A stretch of DNA of 64,000 nucleotides. Origin: an endosymbiont 'TC1' of Trimyema compressum (GTDB taxonomy: Bacteria; Bacillota; TC1). Every line of letters begins with the position of its first letter. Within the stretch, counting starts at the first letter, position 1. Of the stretch, positions 58,949 through 64,000 are shown one piece after another. The stretch spans positions 1,141,001 to 1,205,000 of the forward strand of contig NZ_CP014606.1 in NCBI RefSeq assembly GCF_001584725.1, read 5' to 3'. Under the pieces are notes generated by a model. The model saw only the letters and a list, made by a program, of their open reading frames with translations. It was not told where the DNA came from and did no database searches. The translations under genes and the position numbers were made by a program.

Positions 58949-59921
58949 TTAACCTCCATTATAGGACAGCTTTTGACGAGTAAAAATAAAAGAATTACCA
59001 TGTCTATTTAATTGAACAATTTGACTTTGTGGATGACTTTCATAAGTAAAAGGCAAGCCATATACTGGACTCAATGTACCTCCGATAAATGTTGTAGTAT
59101 GGGTAATAAATATTTCATCCATCAACTTTTCCTTCATCAAAAGCCACATAAAAGTTGGTGATTCAATTAAAATATGATTCATACCAACTTTTTTAACAAA
59201 GCCATATGTAAAGGAATATCTGTTTTAGCAGAAACTCCTGTTGTAATTACTGGGATTTTACCACCTAATTGACTTAGTCCCTTTTCAATCTCTACCTCAT
59301 TAATATTTTCAAGGGAATCTACATGAGCAAGTAAATAAAATCTGCCACCTCCGTGTTCATTAATATAGTCCCAACCTTCTGGTGTTGAAAATAGGCTAAT
59401 TGGAACTAAATCCTGATTGAAAATTTGGTGTTCAAAGGGTACATCACTGCCATCCAATGTATAATATAATCACATTAGAGGGGTGCGCCTCTCCTCTTAC
59501 CTAAATATTCATGCCTTTCAGCAATTAAATCATCATCATAGACGGTCATCCACATATTAGGCTCAGAAACCAATGTTTTTGTACCATTAATTACAACATC
59601 TGCATAAGCTCTTAAAAAATTCAGTACATAAAAATCTGTTAAAGCTCCATTTTCATTAAGTGTATTAGATTTTGCAACTAAAACTCCTTCAGGTCTATTT
59701 GGATAAGCCATTTTGCCATCCATGGATAATGCAATAGATGCAAAACTATAAGGATAATCTCCAGCAGTTATTGGAAAAATTACCTTGCCATAAGTCTCTT
59801 CAACCTTCGGTAAATATGCCTTTGGTAGGCCTTTTTTATGAACAGCATCAATTACCTCTTGGTCTTTGAAGCAATTAATTGTTGAAACTTTATTTTTATT
59901 AAATTCAATTTTAGGTAACAT
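58949..59921 (-). pseudogene. RibD C-terminal-type (pyrimidine/dihydrofolate) reductase-like protein, two frameshifts
   Basis: About 324 residues. The NADPH-binding RibD_C fold is shown by YSFASIALSMDGKMAYPNRP, then YVLNFLRAYADVVINGTKTL, and after breaks near 59470 and 59180, GLSQLGGKIPVITTGVSAK, MNHILIESPTFMWLLMKEKL and DEIFITHTTTFIGGTLSPVY. No N-terminal deaminase domain. The stop lies 5 bp before the amidohydrolase and the gene starts 23 bp after mch. RibD_C proteins reduce pyrimidine or pterin rings; the real substrate is open. Confidence 0.82.
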
Positions 59922-59943
59922 AATTCTCCTCCTAATTTAAAAT

Positions 59944-60903
59944 TTAAAAAAGTTTTTTAATAATCTCTTTATTTACAATTCCAGCAGTAAAGCTATTGCC
60001 AAAGTTAACATTATGGATAGTCACTCTAGCACCAGCATCCCCTTCAGGGTCCATATTGAAAAATCCATATTGGCATTTTCAAAGGTAACCTGGAAAGGCT
60101 CTGGATAATATGGAGAAGAAGTAATAGCTACAGTACTATGGATGATTTTTTTAATAGTGATGTCATCTGTATCCATCCAAAACTCTGAATGAGCTCCATA
60201 GGTAATGGCATCATTAATGCGCCCCATTGCAACTGCTTGATTCCTAACTAAAGGTGCAATAGGTGCAATTCCCCTTGCGTGCACAAAAGCTTCTTTTTCG
60301 AACCCTTTAAGAAAAAGCTTATGATAAATCTATTCTACACTTCTAGCCGCTATTTGCATAGCACCAACAATAGAGGAATTTGAAGCAATCGAAAGATATA
60401 AATCCTCCGGTTTAACATGGGCTTTAGCTGCAATATCCATATAGCCATAGCATCCGATGGCATATGAATTCCTCGGATACATAAAACGGCCTCATGATGG
60501 TTATCCACATAGTCAACATTCCTCATGTAAGGATCTAGAGACAATTGTGCTTTTTTGCTCTTGCCGGACCCGATCCAATGGCAGCAAAAGGGCCTTTTTC
60601 AAGTGACCAACCAGCAAGCTGTGACAGTAAAACACTATGGTCTAAGTCGCTTACATAGACTTCAACAGCACTAAAGGAATGAACCTCATCAAGTTCCCAT
60701 GTACCTAATTGTACAGTTGATAAATTACCAAAACAGATTTCACAGAACTTAATACCTGCCTCGTAGCTTCCTTTGGCTTTAATGCCCATATCAATAACCG
60801 TTGTTCCCGATGGTAGTTTCGAACTAACAACACCTAGTTTTTCCTCATTTTCTAAAACAAATCTAACAAGCTTCATTGCTTCTTTATTAATACTTATAGC
60901 CAT
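59944..60903 (-). pseudogene. mch: Methenyltetrahydromethanopterin cyclohydrolase homologue, two frameshifts
   Basis: 320 codons, the size of Mch. Start MAISINKEAMKLVRFVLENE behind AGGAGAAGG. Motifs: KLPSGTTVIDMGIKAKGSYE, AGIKFCEICFGNLSTVQLG and AAIGSGPARA, then after a break near 60540, YVDNHHEAVLCIRG, VKPEDLYLSIASNSSIVGAM, QIAARSVE, and RGIAPIAPLVRNQAVAMGRI, NDAITYGAHSEFWMDTDDI. It ends ARVTIHNVNFGNSFTAGIVN at 59944. Known Mch enzymes open methenyl-H4MPT in methanogens and methylotrophs. In a clostridial background the native substrate is uncertain and may be a related pterin. Confidence 0.85.
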
Positions 60904-60983
60904 AACCCTTCTCCTTTTCAATATATTCCAATATAATTTGATTTAAGAGAAGATCCGCCTAAATATTTAAGCATAAAAAGTTG

Positions 60984-61016
60984 GCTCTCATCAATCCTTT
61001 TCGATTGATGAGAAAT
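60984..61016 (-). promoter_or_regulatory. Leader hairpin upstream of mch
   Basis: Perfect stem TCTCATCAATC / GATTGATGAGA with a short loop, about 80 bp before the mch start. It is weakly followed by T on the minus strand. A leader regulatory element or terminator is possible. No known riboswitch pattern is recognised. Confidence 0.45.
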
Positions 61017-61142
61017 ATGTTGCTGATGTAAGTAAGCCGAATTCATACTATACATGAAGCATAAGGCCTCCTTTTTTTCTATATAACCATAATACACAAA
61101 TATTTATGAAAATGCTACCATTCTTTTCAAAATAAAACATAA

Positions 61143-61169
61143 AAAAGTGATACTTAAAGTATCACTTCA
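61143..61169 (-). terminator. Terminator of the rRNA operon
   Basis: Hairpin AAGTGATACTT / AAGTATCACTT followed on the minus strand by TTTTTTATG, just downstream of 5S rRNA. Confidence 0.8.
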
Positions 61170-61185
61170 ATTGATAAATAAAAAA

Positions 61186-61297
61186 CTGGCAACGTCCTAC
61201 CCTCCCAGGCCCTAAGACCAAGTACTATCGGCGCTGAAGAGATTGACTGCTGTGTTCGGGATGGGAACAGGTTTGGCCTCTTCGCTATCGTCACCAG
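61186..61297 (-). rRNA. rrf: 5S ribosomal RNA
   Basis: Minus-strand sequence beginning CTGGTGACGATAGCGAAGAG and ending GGTAGGACGTTGCCAG, with the internal CCATCCCGAACACAGCAGT loop characteristic of 5S rRNA. Length of about 112 nt. Lies 126 bp downstream of the 23S gene. Confidence 0.97.
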
Positions 61298-61423
61298 TTA
61301 AATTAACTGTTTTCTTTTTTTATATTTAATTCTCTATCTATCTCTATCTATATAAGGGCGCCTTTTGTTCCCTCAAAATTGCATAATGGATTTTTGTGAT
61401 TTTTTAAAATCGCGACTTTTAGG

Positions 61424-64000
<2,577 letters not shown>

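Noticed and set aside
9530..60903. Stop-codon reassignment as an explanation for the many in-frame stops
   Set aside because: All three stops occur in frame, at different expected residues, and intact genes use TAA, TAG and TGA as normal ends (glmM ends TAG, pfp ends TAA).

Overview
The window is AT-rich DNA from a low-GC, anaerobic, Clostridia-like Firmicute. Supporting signs are clostridial-type GlmM, PPi-type phosphofructokinase, a cobalamin riboswitch with anaerobic cobalamin genes, corrinoid methyltransferase genes, WxL/DUF916 and LPXTG surface proteins, and strong AGGAGG ribosome binding sites. Nearly everything outside 18-19 kb, 24-26 kb and the rRNA region reads on the minus strand. 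No genus can be fixed from this sequence alone.

Layout. 1-5.95 kb: cobalamin/tetrapyrrole operon behind a B12 riboswitch (cbiM-cbiN-cbiQ-cbiO'-'hemB-hemL-cbiX-cbiET). 6-9.5 kb: glmM, two small membrane proteins and a LacI-type regulator. 9.5-18 kb: two large FtsX-type permeases sharing one ATPase gene, then a MacB-like exporter (ATPase, permease, HlyD adaptor), diverging from an intact PadR-DUF1700 pair and a broken DUF4097 gene (18-20 kb). 20-33 kb: small metabolic genes, rsgA, an IS200 remnant, a QueG-like Fe-S protein, a decayed amidase and phage-type repressor patch, and a WxL/DUF916 surface locus. 33.5-42.96 kb: remnant of an integrated conjugative element lodged in tRNA-Leu(GAG), with integrase, VirD4-type coupling protein, RHS toxin and lectin. 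43-50 kb: pfp, degV, a coupled NCS2 permease / corrinoid protein / MtmB-like methyltransferase operon, and cysK. 50-53.8 kb: LPXTG adhesin cut by an IS3-family element. 53.8-60.9 kb: a catabolic-looking cluster (SDR, GntR, lipoate-ligase-like, BMP transporter, amidohydrolase, RibD-like reductase, methenyl-H4MPT cyclohydrolase). 61.1-64 kb: 5S and 23S rRNA, transcribed leftwards.

The dominant oddity is damage. More than half the genes are interrupted by homopolymer-length indels, in-frame stops, short tandem duplications or internal deletions, while glmM, rsgA, pfp, degV and the lacI-type gene are intact. Many single-base indels could be assembly error. Two IS copies 15 kb apart share the same lesions, and several lesions are clean deletions or duplications, so at least part of the decay looks real.

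The most interesting candidate system is the translationally coupled trio at 45.4-48.9 kb. It pairs a nucleobase-type permease with a corrinoid protein and a homologue of monomethylamine methyltransferase MtmB that has glycine where MtmB carries pyrrolysine. I infer corrinoid-dependent demethylation of an N-methylated nucleobase or similar compound. The second candidate is the Mch-RibD-amidohydrolase cluster at 57.6-60.9 kb, a possible pterin or one-carbon catabolic pathway.
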